This document shows positions 33,334-41,675 of a DNA stretch of 52,713 bases, piece after piece. Under the pieces are notes generated by a model. That model had not been told where the DNA came from. It ran no database searches and was given only the letters and a program-made list of their open reading frames with translations. Within the stretch, counting starts at the first letter, position 1, and every line of letters starts with the position of its first letter. The position numbers were made by a program, and so were the translations under genes. Source of the DNA: Chamaesiphon sp. 341R_metabat_111 (lineage in GTDB: Bacteria; Cyanobacteriota; Cyanobacteriia; Cyanobacteriales; Chamaesiphonaceae); assembly GCA_025351825.1 (NCBI GenBank), contig JANXVE010000020.1, forward strand, positions 1 through 52,713, in the 5' to 3' direction.

Positions 33334-36048
33334 TCAACTATCCACAACCTGGTTAAATAATTCGTGACTGCGATCGATAATTTCGCCATTAAAAGTTTTG
33401 ACAACGTGCTCTGTTGCTGCTTGAAGAATGGGATCGAGATCTGGTTCTTCTAGCTCTATTTCTGGCGTATGTTCTGCACGCTCTACATCGATCGATTCTG
33501 GTGGTTCGGCGAAATCTAGTGATGGATCTGATTCAAATAAATCGACTGGGGCTAATGGTTCTGGCTGCGCTACTACAGGTACTTGCGGCGGTGTGACTAT
33601 TGGTGCTGGCGGCTTAATTAGTTCGGGTTCTGGCGGCGTAATTATTGGCTCTAGCGGCTTAACTAGTTCGGGTTCTGGCGACGTAATTATTGGCTCTGGA
33701 ATTACTACTGGGATTGCGACGGGAGCGGCTACAGGTGGCTCTGGTGGTTTTGCTGAAATTGTAAAACTACTCGGCTGGGCTTGAATTTTGCCCATCACAT
33801 CTAGTTTCACTGAAATCGATCGACCAAACATAGTACTAAACACTTTACTCAGTTCTGGTACCTTGCCACTCGCGATCGACTGCATCGTACTTGATTTCAT
33901 CGCCACAATTGCTTGCGTTTCTGAAACTACGACCAACTTGCCAAAGGGTTTGAATAAGTCTCTACTAGCGGGTAGAAGCTGCTGTAAGACCTGTTCCCAG
34001 GTTTGAACGAGGTCAACAGTGCCGATTGGTGCTGGGGCTACTATGGGGGCAACTGGAGCAACTGGTGTAGGTATGGCAACTGGAGCAACTGCCATACTCG
34101 GCGGTTGCATTGCTGGCGGCTGGGAAACTTGGGGGCTAATCGATGGTGATGGTGGGGGCGTAATAGCGACGGGAGCTGGTGACTGCTGGGTGCTGACTGT
34201 CAGTAGCCCCAAGATGGCAATCTCCAACCACAGTTGGGGTTGAGTCGTATGCTTGAGCTGGATTTCACTATCTTTGAGATATTTTTGACCATTGAGAATC
34301 CAGTTCAGCTCCCATGTTTTGGCAATATTCACCAATTCTGTCCAAGTCTCACTGGTGAGCGCGACTAGATCTGGACGCTTGGGGGCAGTCTTGGCAATTA
34401 GCAGATCGCGATAGCAACCCGCGAGATTTTGGAGCACAGTTAGGGGTTCTTTGCCCCGTTCGAGAATAGTGCGAGTCAGATCGAGTAGACTTTCAGGGTC
34501 GGCTTTAGCGATCGAATGTAATAGATCCAATAAATCTTGTTCGGGTACCGATCCGATCGCATCGTACACTCGATCGGGTGTAATCTCGCCATCGAGCAAA
34601 CTCAACCTGTCGAGCAAGCTCTCAGCATCGCGCAAGCCACCTTGGGCAATTTGGGCAATTAATTTTACTGATGGCGGATCGATTGAGATCTCTTCGATTC
34701 CGGCAATATAAGTCAAATGTTTGACCATCGCATCCACCGGAATCCGCCGATAATCAAATCGCTGACAACGGGAAATAATCGTCGGTAATACCCGTTGTGG
34801 ATCGGTAGTTGCGAGGATAAATACCACCCGATCCGGCGGCTCCTCCAGCGTCTTCAGCAGCGAATTGAATGCCGACGTAGTGAGCATGTGACAATTGTGA
34901 ACCAATAATCCATTAGCCACAAAATTGTGATTATCCTCAACCTCAAGATCGTAGACTCGTTCAACTCCAGCGCGGTTGACAGATTTTACCGTCTCCAAAC
35001 TTGTATGCCATTGATGGGATGGAATAAATTCGTAAGTCTTCCAACCACTGGCGACTTGTATTGGCGTTAAAGCCGATGTAATAGTATGGGGGCTTTTGTT
35101 TGTCTCTTTGGTAGGACTTAATATTTGCTGCGTAGCCGAGTGCCGCAAGCCAATCAGCGATAAGTTGGTTTTCTGCCAAGGAATAGCCTTGCGTGTGGAG
35201 ATGGATGCTAGGGCTTCCTTGCTCCCAGATCCCATGTCCTTTGACGTAAAGGTGTTTTTTCCAGTAAGACTGGATGCTGTGCAGGGTACAGCCAGATTGT
35301 AGATATGTGGGAATAGGTAATTTTGACCCGCAACCACAGGCACAGATGGGTCTAAGTTCTTCTGCTTGTTGTTGGACTGAAAGATTGGTGACAGGATTTT
35401 CATCTCTGGTTTCAGTGATTGAGCCTCGATCCATCCGCGATCCGTCCTAATTAAATGATTTCCAGTGCAGCTAATTTCTCGCTCAGTGGTTTTAATTGTC
35501 AAAGTTGACTTCTCGCCACGTTCGACCCATCTGAGTACCTGTTTCCATTCCCAGGTATCATGATTATCGTTATAGCTTAAGACCTTTTGACCAACTAATG
35601 TTCGATCGTCAATTCGCATCCAACCGTTGCTGGTCAAAACCAGACTATCACCAGTCAAACATTCATCGATCGTGTAAACCTTATAGCGACACTGTACGGG
35701 GGCATATTGAGCGCGTTCGATGATCTCACGGATATTATCGACACCTGTATTACTGGCAGCATCGATTTCGATAATATCTAGCGCAGCACCAAGCGCGATC
35801 GAACTACATACCTCACAAATCCCACAAGGTTGCGCTGTAGGTACCTGACTCGCCATACAATTAAGGGACTTCGCTAGAATTCGCGCACTAGAAGTCTTGC
35901 CCGTACCGCGTGGTCCCGTAAACAGGTACGCGGGGGCAATCTTCTGAAGTCGGAGTGCATTAGTCAAGGTAGTAGAAATCGCCTCTTGCCCGACCAGATC
36001 CGCGAAAGTTTGTGGTCTATATTTATGATGTAGAGGTATATGTGCCAT
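33334..36048 (-). CDS. dnaX: DNA polymerase III subunit gamma/tau with intein
   Basis: The clamp-loader ATPase of the replisome, 904 residues as translated and about 648 after intein removal. Residues 1-129 include Walker A GPRGTGKTS (45-53) and the four-cysteine zinc module Cys64/75/78/81. An intein occupies residues 130-385, splitting the Walker B region between TIDE and CHML. Downstream are the sensor 1 region (LLKTLEEPPDRVVFILATTD), the helical domains and a Pro-rich tail with PEPELVKPLEPII-type repeats. Since the intein interrupts the ATPase site, DnaX works only after splicing. The Pro-rich tail resembles cyanobacterial tau-type linkers. Confidence 0.95.
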   Translation of the reverse strand: MAHIPLHHKYRPQTFADLVGQEAISTTLTNALRLQKIAPAYLFTGPRGTGKTSSARILAKSLNCMASQVPTAQPCGICEVCSSIALGAALDIIEIDAASNTGVDNIREIIERAQYAPVQCRYKVYTIDECLTGDSLVLTSNGWMRIDDRTLVGQKVLSYNDNHDTWEWKQVLRWVERGEKSTLTIKTTEREISCTGNHLIRTDRGWIEAQSLKPEMKILSPIFQSNNKQKNLDPSVPVVAGQNYLFPHIYNLAVPCTASSLTGKNTFTSKDMGSGSKEALASISTRKAIPWQKTNLSLIGLRHSATQQILSPTKETNKSPHTITSALTPIQVASGWKTYEFIPSHQWHTSLETVKSVNRAGVERVYDLEVEDNHNFVANGLLVHNCHMLTTSAFNSLLKTLEEPPDRVVFILATTDPQRVLPTIISRCQRFDYRRIPVDAMVKHLTYIAGIEEISIDPPSVKLIAQIAQGGLRDAESLLDRLSLLDGEITPDRVYDAIGSVPEQDLLDLLHSIAKADPESLLDLTRTILERGKEPLTVLQNLAGCYRDLLIAKTAPKRPDLVALTSETWTELVNIAKTWELNWILNGQKYLKDSEIQLKHTTQPQLWLEIAILGLLTVSTQQSPAPVAITPPPSPSISPQVSQPPAMQPPSMAVAPVAIPTPVAPVAPIVAPAPIGTVDLVQTWEQVLQQLLPASRDLFKPFGKLVVVSETQAIVAMKSSTMQSIASGKVPELSKVFSTMFGRSISVKLDVMGKIQAQPSSFTISAKPPEPPVAAPVAIPVVIPEPIITSPEPELVKPLEPIITPPEPELIKPPAPIVTPPQVPVVAQPEPLAPVDLFESDPSLDFAEPPESIDVERAEHTPEIELEEPDLDPILQAATEHVVKTFNGEIIDRSHELFNQVVDS
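34894..35661 (-). mobile_element. DnaX intein (256 aa), splicing blocks intact
   Basis: Block A starts with Cys (CLTGDSLVLTSNGWM). Block B contains the T-x-x-H motif (CTGNHLIRT). Block F is RVYDLEVEDNHNFVANG. Block G ends LLVHN, with the penultimate His and terminal Asn needed for cyclisation. The next residue is Cys (CHML), the +1 nucleophile, so all splicing residues are present. Residues about 215-335 in this frame are Ser/Thr-rich and resemble no intein or endonuclease domain. In the shifted frame the same DNA encodes an endonuclease-like segment (34961-35434). Confidence 0.92.
34961..35434 (-). pseudogene. Out-of-frame LAGLIDADG-type homing endonuclease segment inside the intein
   Basis: The shifted frame is open for 157 codons from an ATG. 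Its second half reads like the C-terminal part of LAGLIDADG_2-type homing endonucleases: HLHTQGYSLAENQLIADWL, then PYYYIGFNANTSRQWLEDL, then IPSMAYKF. The first half has a CACGCG...YVKGHG zinc-knuckle-like segment often seen ahead of such domains. The expected D-D-G catalytic segment before LHTQGYS is not there (KGHG instead), so the LAGLIDADG part with the catalytic aspartates appears deleted. I infer a decayed endonuclease moved out of frame by two compensating indels. A functional overlapping gene is less likely. Confidence 0.7.
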
Positions 36049-36175
36049 CTGCGGGATAAATAGAAGAAGGTCGATCGAAAGTACTATCTCTCAATTGAGG
36101 TGATTTGCCTAGCACTACCCTCTACGATACTCTAGATCGAATGTACCTAAAATTGTGCATCCAAGGAATCTGTAA

Positions 36176-37237
36176 ATGTTGAAAAAAATCTGGCAATCAT
36201 TCATGAGGTGGTTTCGTAAATTGTCGAAACGAGGAGCAGGTAGATCGATAGTCGCCACTGCCGCTGAGTTACCACCGCTTGATGATACCGATCGAGAGTA
36301 CCTATTCATGCAGTTGCTCGAAGGCGTAGCACACGGCTGGCAACAACCTCGCGCGATCGGCTTTTTTAACAAAATTAGGCAACGTGTCCGCAAATCCGAG
36401 TGGCTCGAATGGCTGGATCGATTTGGCAATAGCCTAGTTCAATCACCCGTTCCTAATTATGAACTAGCCGGACGGATGGTGCAATTGGCCGAACTCGACT
36501 GTGGTGAGATTGGCGATCTAGCTGGATCTTACGGTGCAAAGTTGCTCAATCGTCAAGCCGAAGAATTTGCCGACTTACTGCCGATTATGGAATTTGATGC
36601 TCTGGGTGCCGGATCTGCCAGTCCGTTCGAGCAGTTTCCCGAAATACCAGCAGAACTATTAATCGACAACGATCCGATGGATTCGCCGCCATCCCAGTCT
36701 TTTGCCTCCCAGTCAGACGACGAAAATGCACCTTCCGAGACTCGTGAGATTACCCTCGAAGAATTTTCGGCAATGCTGCACAAAGATCCCAGCTTAGTCG
36801 CCGAGCTAGCAGAACAATTTGGAGTCGAAACCACCGATCCGCAAGAGATCGTCGAGCTAGTCATCGCCCAAATGCAGCAACAAGTCTCAACCCCCAGCGG
36901 CGATCTCGGTTCGGCTTCCCTCGACTCCGCTCAGGACAAGCCGCTCACCGACCAAGATCGAACTGAATCCTCAGATTCTAATATCGACCGAGATCGAGTT
37001 GTCGGTTCGGCTCCGCTCAACGACCAAGATCGAATAGTTAGTGAGCAAGGCCAAATTGAAAATCCAATTCATCCTGTGGTCAGTGAGCGGAGTCGAACTG
37101 AACTCCCTGCCCCCCCTCCCCCACCAGCTCCAAAATTGGAATACAAGCCTGAAGATCCCTGGAGTGCAGATCGAGCTGCTACTCACGGCGGGGAACAGCT
37201 TCCAGAAGCAGTCAATACGCCCGATCGAGGAGTGTAA
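36176..37237 (+). CDS. Conserved cyanobacterial hypothetical protein with repeat-expanded linker
   Basis: 353 residues. The N-terminal 145 (MLKKIWQSFMRWFRKLSKR, then LPPLDDTDREYLFMQLLEGV and WQQPRAIGFFNKIRQR) form a helical domain I associate with cyanobacterial proteins of unknown role. Residues about 175-240 contain an acidic helical segment (ITLEEFSAMLHKDPSLVAEL). The remainder is disordered and contains repeated strings (SLDSAQDKPLTDQDRTE, SAPLNDQDRIVSEQ, VSERSRTELP) derived from an interspersed DNA repeat. No membrane or catalytic motif is seen. It ends 6 bp before rnhA, so the two are co-transcribed. Confidence 0.72.
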   Translation: MLKKIWQSFMRWFRKLSKRGAGRSIVATAAELPPLDDTDREYLFMQLLEGVAHGWQQPRAIGFFNKIRQRVRKSEWLEWLDRFGNSLVQSPVPNYELAGRMVQLAELDCGEIGDLAGSYGAKLLNRQAEEFADLLPIMEFDALGAGSASPFEQFPEIPAELLIDNDPMDSPPSQSFASQSDDENAPSETREITLEEFSAMLHKDPSLVAELAEQFGVETTDPQEIVELVIAQMQQQVSTPSGDLGSASLDSAQDKPLTDQDRTESSDSNIDRDRVVGSAPLNDQDRIVSEQGQIENPIHPVVSERSRTELPAPPPPPAPKLEYKPEDPWSADRAATHGGEQLPEAVNTPDRGV

Positions 37238-37243
37238 TCGTCC

Positions 37244-38098
37244 ATGAGTAGAATTAAAGATTTATACACCGATGGAGCTTGCTCCGGCAATCCTGGCCCT
37301 GGTGGGTGGGGTACAGTTGCTTATTATGATGACGGTAGCTGCCACGAACTCGGCGGACGCGATCGAGCAACAACAAATAACCGGATGGAGATGCAAGCCG
37401 CCATCTCTGCCCTCGAATTTTTTGCGGAGACTAGTCAAACGCAACAATGCGTCCTCTACACCGATAGTGAATACCTGATCAAAGGGATCACTCAATGGCT
37501 GAAAGGCTGGAAGAAAAAAGGTTGGAAAACCGCTGCTGGTAAAGATGTCCTCAACAAAGACTTGTGGGAAAAACTGGACATCCTCGATCGACAAGTCCAA
37601 GCCCAAACCAAAGTCCCCGTCTCCTGGCAACATGTACGCGGACATTCTGGTAATGTCGGGAATGAACGCTGCGACACGATCGCCAGAGGCTTTTCTAGCG
37701 GTCAGCCACCACAACTCCGGCAACGCCCTACAATAGAATCAGCTCCAGTTAAACAGAACTCTGCAAATCGTTTAGCACCCATTCCCTCTCCACCTGAGTT
37801 ACAAATCGTCCCCATGTTAGAAGAACAGATCGTTCATACCGAAAGTACCGAACATATCCCCCGCGAAGTCCGCGTCGCCCATCTCCACCACCTGATCGAC
37901 ACATTGCGAATCGCCGATGAAATTGCCAAGGGTAGTTATCTGATTGCTAGTTCCGAACTTGCCGACTTAATGGATATCAACGCCAGTGCCGTCACCAGTC
38001 GCGGCGATAGCTGGGCATGGCGCAACTGGATCGTGTCTAGAGTCCGGCGAGAAGGAAACCAGATTTTATGGCAATTGGAACGTGTCGATGGGGAATAG
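37244..38098 (+). CDS. rnhA: Ribonuclease HI with extra C-terminal helix-turn-helix-like domain
   Basis: RNase HI cleaves RNA in RNA-DNA hybrids. Residues 1-150 are the catalytic domain. The DEDD set is visible: Asp10 (YTDGACSGNPGPGGWG), Glu49 (NNRMEMQAA), Asp74 (YTDSEYLIKG) and Asp144 (GNERCDTIARG), with His134 in VRGHSGN. Residues about 200-284 form an added domain (VRVAHLHHLIDTLRIADEIA, then LADLMDINASAVTSRGDSW, then RVRREGNQILWQLERV) that looks like a winged helix or DNA-binding module. It recurs in cyanobacterial RNase HI as I recall. Length 284 is almost twice the E. coli enzyme. Confidence 0.92.
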   Translation: MSRIKDLYTDGACSGNPGPGGWGTVAYYDDGSCHELGGRDRATTNNRMEMQAAISALEFFAETSQTQQCVLYTDSEYLIKGITQWLKGWKKKGWKTAAGKDVLNKDLWEKLDILDRQVQAQTKVPVSWQHVRGHSGNVGNERCDTIARGFSSGQPPQLRQRPTIESAPVKQNSANRLAPIPSPPELQIVPMLEEQIVHTESTEHIPREVRVAHLHHLIDTLRIADEIAKGSYLIASSELADLMDINASAVTSRGDSWAWRNWIVSRVRREGNQILWQLERVDGE

Positions 38099-38099
38099 T

Positions 38100-38157
38100 T
38101 GATAGTTGATAGCTAATAGCTCGTAGGGTGGGCACTGCCCACCATCTGGGATTCAAG
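38100..38157. repeat. TTGATAG heptamers and palindrome GGTGGGCA-C-TGCCCACC
   Basis: Two or three TTGATAG heptamers follow the rnhA stop. A near-perfect palindrome at 38127-38143 (8-bp arms around one base) belongs to a dispersed cyanobacterial repeat type. It lies between convergent rnhA and moeA and may serve as a terminator, though a loop of one base is too tight for the full stem. Confidence 0.6.
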
Positions 38158-39390
38158 CTAAATTATCAGCACTCTTATTGACGTTCCAGCCTCGATCGAA
38201 CTCACATCCACAGGTATCATTACCAAAGCATTGGTACCTGCGAGATTAATCAAATTTGCCGAACTGTGATTGCCACCCGCCAGACTAAACTGATACCGCC
38301 CCTCAACTAACTCCAGCTTCCCCCAAAGATAAGTTTCCCGCTTTCCATCAGCAGTTAAATTCTGACTAGTCATCGCCTCAATCCAAGTCGGTTGCCAATT
38401 AGATTTCGGCAAACCTGCCAACTTCGCCATTGCAGGTTGCACAAATCGCCAACAGCTCACCAACGCCGAAACTGGATTCCCTGGTAGCCCAAAATAAACG
38501 ATCGATCGAGTATCCCGTTTAAACTTTGCCACCGTCAACGGTTTTCCTGGCTTGATCGCCACCGCCCGCACCCGAATATCGCCACCCAACTCAGCTAATA
38601 TCTCCTCTACATAGTCATAATCGCCGACAGAGACACCTCCCGTCGAAAGTACTAAATCTGCCGAATCGATCGCTTCAGACATCGCAGCGGTCAATTTTGA
38701 TCGATCGTCAGGGATAATTCCCAGGCAGATCGGGATCCCCCCAGCTTGCTGAACAAACGCGGCTAAAGCATACTGATTTGAATCGACTATTTGCCCTGGC
38801 TTCAAAGCTCGATCCGGTGTCACCAATTCATCCCCAGTCGAGAGGATTGCCACACGGGGACGACGGTAAACCTTTACTTCACTGCATCCCGTCGCTGCCA
38901 GAATCGCGATTTCAGCCGGATTTAGCACCGTACCCGCAGCCAACAGCGGATCGCCAACCTTAGCGTATTCGCCCCGCTGCCGAATAAACGATTTTGCAGT
39001 GGGAGTAATCTGAATTTTGACAAAAGTTTTTTGCACCCGCTGAGTATGCTCCTGCATCACGATCGTATCCGCACCCGCAGGTACAATCGCCCCAGTAAAT
39101 ATTCGCGCCGCTTCTCCCGATTGAATCTCTCGCTGCGGCTGATATCCCGCTGGAATTTCTTCTACCACTTCCAGCGTAATCGGATGCTTGGGCGTACTCG
39201 ATCGCACATCACTAAACTTGACCGCATAGCCATCCATCGCCGAATTATCCCAGTGGGGAAAGTCTACCTGACTAGATATCGAGCGTGCCAAAATTCGCCC
39301 TGTTGCCAGAGTCAGATCGACGGTTTCTATTTCACTCAAAGGTTGGACTAAACTGAGAATAATCTTTTCGGCTTGAGATACAGGCAGCAT
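38158..39390 (-). CDS. moeA: Molybdopterin molybdenumtransferase MoeA
   Basis: MoeA inserts molybdate into adenylylated molybdopterin, the last step of molybdenum cofactor synthesis. From the ATG at 39390 (MLPVSQAEKIILSLVQPL) it is 410 residues. Signatures are WDNSAMDGYA, AGADTIVMQE, ILSTGDELV, LSTGGVSVGDYD, and FGLPGNPVSA. A start at 39435 would add 15 unconserved residues and reach almost to the divergent dgt gene. It stands alone; other moa/mob genes are not in the window. Confidence 0.93.
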   Translation of the reverse strand: MLPVSQAEKIILSLVQPLSEIETVDLTLATGRILARSISSQVDFPHWDNSAMDGYAVKFSDVRSSTPKHPITLEVVEEIPAGYQPQREIQSGEAARIFTGAIVPAGADTIVMQEHTQRVQKTFVKIQITPTAKSFIRQRGEYAKVGDPLLAAGTVLNPAEIAILAATGCSEVKVYRRPRVAILSTGDELVTPDRALKPGQIVDSNQYALAAFVQQAGGIPICLGIIPDDRSKLTAAMSEAIDSADLVLSTGGVSVGDYDYVEEILAELGGDIRVRAVAIKPGKPLTVAKFKRDTRSIVYFGLPGNPVSALVSCWRFVQPAMAKLAGLPKSNWQPTWIEAMTSQNLTADGKRETYLWGKLELVEGRYQFSLAGGNHSSANLINLAGTNALVMIPVDVSSIEAGTSIRVLII

Positions 39391-39447
39391 TTTTAGGGAA
39401 GTATGAGTGTAAGAGTCGTCGGGAAGTAAATACAAGTAAAGATTAAA

Positions 39448-40794
39448 ATGTCACAAATGAAATGGGAACAGCTTCTATCCCGCAAACGTTATGGAGTCAG
39501 TCAGCCAGAAAAAATTGAAGAAGGGCGCAGTCACTTTCAGAAAGATATCGATCGAATCATCTTTTCTAGTTCCTTTCGGCGACTAAATCACAAGACTCAG
39601 GTACATCCACTGCCTCAGAATGATAACATTCACACCCGTCTTCCTCACAGCCTGGAAGTTTCTTCCGTTGGTCGCAGTTTGGGCAAAAAAGTCGGCGAAA
39701 GGTTACGTGAAGAGTTAAAACAAATTGCGATTGAACCATCGGATTTGGGGGATATTGTCCAAGCCGCCTGTCTCGCTCATGATATCGGCAATCCCCCGTT
39801 TGGACATTCCGGTGAAGAAGCAATTAGAGACTGGTTTAAAGAAAATTCAACTCAGCCGTTTCTGCAAGATTTGAGTCCCAAGCAGCTCGGTGACTTTACT
39901 AATTTTGAGGGCAATGCTCAAGGATTTAGGATTATTACTAAGCTTGAGTACTATTTACTCGAAGGTGGAATGCGGCTGACTTACGCGACGCTGGGCACAT
40001 TTCTCAAGTATCCCTGGACATCCGATCTGTTGCTCAAAGCAGGTAAGAAAAAGTATGGATGCAGTCAATCAGAGCGGAAAATTCTTCAAGAAATTGCCAC
40101 AGAGCTAGGTTTGATCGAGCAAGAAAAAACAGCTTGGTGTCGTCATCCCCTGGCATATCTGGTGGAAGCGGCGGATGATATTTGCTATGCTCTTATCGAC
40201 CTCGAAGATGGGATTGAGATGGGCTTTTTGACCTATGAAGAGGTAGTCGAGATTCTCAAAACCGTAGTTGATTTCGACCAGATTTCTCTATTTCATCCTA
40301 GCTGTGAAGGTGACGATCTGCGTAATCGTAAAATTGCGATCGCCCGTGGCAGAGCAATGAATGTATTGATTGATGGCGTTGCTGATACTTTCATTCAACA
40401 AAAAGATTATCTCTTAAATGGCAGTTTTATTTACAACGATCTCATTGAAGCTTGCGGTGGCAATGTCCAGCAATGTATTAAATTAGCCAAGCATACTGCC
40501 CAGCAAAAGATATTTAATAATCCCCGCAAGTTGCAGTTAGAGATTGGAGCTTATGCGATCGTTGAAATATTACTAGATTCTTTTATCAAAGCTGCCTATG
40601 CGTTTAAAATCCATCAGGATGGAGAACCCTTTTCGTTTAAACACGGTAGAATGTTGGAACTGATGGGTAGTCACAAGCCCAAAAAAAGCTGGTCTTTGTA
40701 TCACTCTTATATGCACGTTCTGGATTTTATCTCAGGCATGACTGACAATCATGCGACTCATATCGCCAAGCAGCTTCGGGGCATGGGTGAGTAA
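39448..40794 (+). CDS. dgt: Deoxyguanosinetriphosphate triphosphohydrolase-like protein
   Basis: This HD-domain dNTPase hydrolyses dGTP (and often other dNTPs) to the nucleoside and triphosphate. In 448 residues: FSSSFRRLNHKTQVHPLPQ, NIHTRLPHSLEVSSVGRSLG with His67, and CLAHDIGNPPFGHSGE with the metal-binding His111-Asp112. A C-terminal HD partner Asp lies in EAADDICYALIDLEDGIE. These match the Dgt family rather than the shorter dGTPase-like YfbR group. It is divergent from moeA. Confidence 0.92.
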   Translation: MSQMKWEQLLSRKRYGVSQPEKIEEGRSHFQKDIDRIIFSSSFRRLNHKTQVHPLPQNDNIHTRLPHSLEVSSVGRSLGKKVGERLREELKQIAIEPSDLGDIVQAACLAHDIGNPPFGHSGEEAIRDWFKENSTQPFLQDLSPKQLGDFTNFEGNAQGFRIITKLEYYLLEGGMRLTYATLGTFLKYPWTSDLLLKAGKKKYGCSQSERKILQEIATELGLIEQEKTAWCRHPLAYLVEAADDICYALIDLEDGIEMGFLTYEEVVEILKTVVDFDQISLFHPSCEGDDLRNRKIAIARGRAMNVLIDGVADTFIQQKDYLLNGSFIYNDLIEACGGNVQQCIKLAKHTAQQKIFNNPRKLQLEIGAYAIVEILLDSFIKAAYAFKIHQDGEPFSFKHGRMLELMGSHKPKKSWSLYHSYMHVLDFISGMTDNHATHIAKQLRGMGE

Positions 40795-40816
40795 GGTTCA
40801 GTTGGCTCAGTCTAGA

Positions 40817-41440
40817 TTATGACAACCACTGCTCTAAATGATCGATCGAAGTAAAGTCTAATAGATCTTCGCCTAATAACTCCAATCGCTCTAGAGATAA
40901 AGCCTCGATTTTAGCCAGCAGAGTAGGATTAATATTTCCCAATTTCCGATTTAGCAACCGAATAACTAAAGCTCTAGCCTCCTCAACCCGCCCTTGAGTG
41001 ATGCCTTTTATTTCACCGCGCTGTTCGCCGCGTTGTTCACCGCGCTGTTCACCGCGCTGTTCACCCACTAGCTCGGCAGCTTGAAGCTTCTCTAAAAACA
41101 ACGGTGATAACTGCATCATCAGATCCTCTTCCTCTGCTTCTTTAATCTCTCTGGCTTCCCGAATCAAATTGGCATGTAGATCGAACAATTTTCCCATGCA
41201 AGCGCGAATCTGAAAAATTGTTGGTGGATTCCGAAACGGCTCCATCACAAAGTTAGTTCGAGCAATCTTACCTAACAAACCCAATTCAGGAGTCGGTTGA
41301 GTTGCAGCATCTGGTTGAAAATAGACATCTACTTCTCGAACTTCAGAGCTAATTTTAAACGAAGTTTGAACTTCGCCGAACGGAGATAATAAGGATTCTA
41401 AAAAACCTTTAGCAAACTCGTCGTGGGGGAATCGAGTCAT
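40817..41440 (-). CDS. Rpn/PD-(D/E)XK-like protein with C-terminal DUF4351
   Basis: 207 residues. The N-terminus (RFPHDEFAKGFLESLLSPFG, then SSEVREVDVYFQP) resembles the transposase-derived PD-(D/E)XK nuclease-like family (RpnC/YhgA type) that is expanded in cyanobacteria; EVDVYF would be the D/E-x-K region, but the Lys is not obvious. The C-terminus (ALVIRLLNRKLGNINPTLLA to the FTSIDHLEQWL end) is DUF4351. Between them lies a coiled acidic helix and a GEQR tetrapeptide repeated four times. It may be a short version of the full protein (usually 250-320 residues), lacking the start of the nuclease fold. Confidence 0.8.
   Translation of the reverse strand: MTRFPHDEFAKGFLESLLSPFGEVQTSFKISSEVREVDVYFQPDAATQPTPELGLLGKIARTNFVMEPFRNPPTIFQIRACMGKLFDLHANLIREAREIKEAEEEDLMMQLSPLFLEKLQAAELVGEQRGEQRGEQRGEQRGEIKGITQGRVEEARALVIRLLNRKLGNINPTLLAKIEALSLERLELLGEDLLDFTSIDHLEQWLS
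41010..41066. repeat. 12-bp tandem repeat coding (GEQR)n
   Basis: Four 12-bp units (plus strand CACCGCGCTGTT and near variants) encode GEQRGEQRGEQRGEQR in the DUF4351 gene. The period is divisible by three, so slippage changes linker length without a frameshift. Confidence 0.8.
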
Positions 41441-41480
41441 GGGGACAACCCAGGGTAGTTGAGACGAAACACTTTGCTCA

Positions 41481-41675
41481 TTAATCGCCCCCCTTCAATG
41501 CCTTGTTAAAATTCTGGCGATAGGCACCATTGACGATGTAGCAAACTGGCCAGAGCAATGCTAGGACAATTTTGGTCGGTAAAGTGCGTTGATAATTAGT
41601 CCTGTTGAAATTGCGGGAAAACTTCCAGACTCCAAACCCATATGCGCCGACTAAGCCAATCACAACGAATTGCAT
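41481..41675 (-). CDS. Small membrane protein, hypothetical
   Basis: 64 residues with hydrophobic stretches at 1-17 (MQFVVIGLVGAYGFGVW) and about 33-48 (KIVLALLWPVCYIVNGAY), separated by a basic Arg/Asn/Thr-rich loop. Two membrane passes with a short loop is the simplest reading. Codon use is like its neighbours and it resembles small cyanobacterial membrane proteins, but I know of no function. Confidence 0.6.
   Translation of the reverse strand: MQFVVIGLVGAYGFGVWKFSRNFNRTNYQRTLPTKIVLALLWPVCYIVNGAYRQNFNKALKGGD

Noticed and set aside
33428-33784. Plus-strand Ser/Gly-rich frame under the DnaX tail
   Set aside because: It is the complement of the Pro-rich DnaX linker; the low-complexity Gly/Ser composition follows from that.
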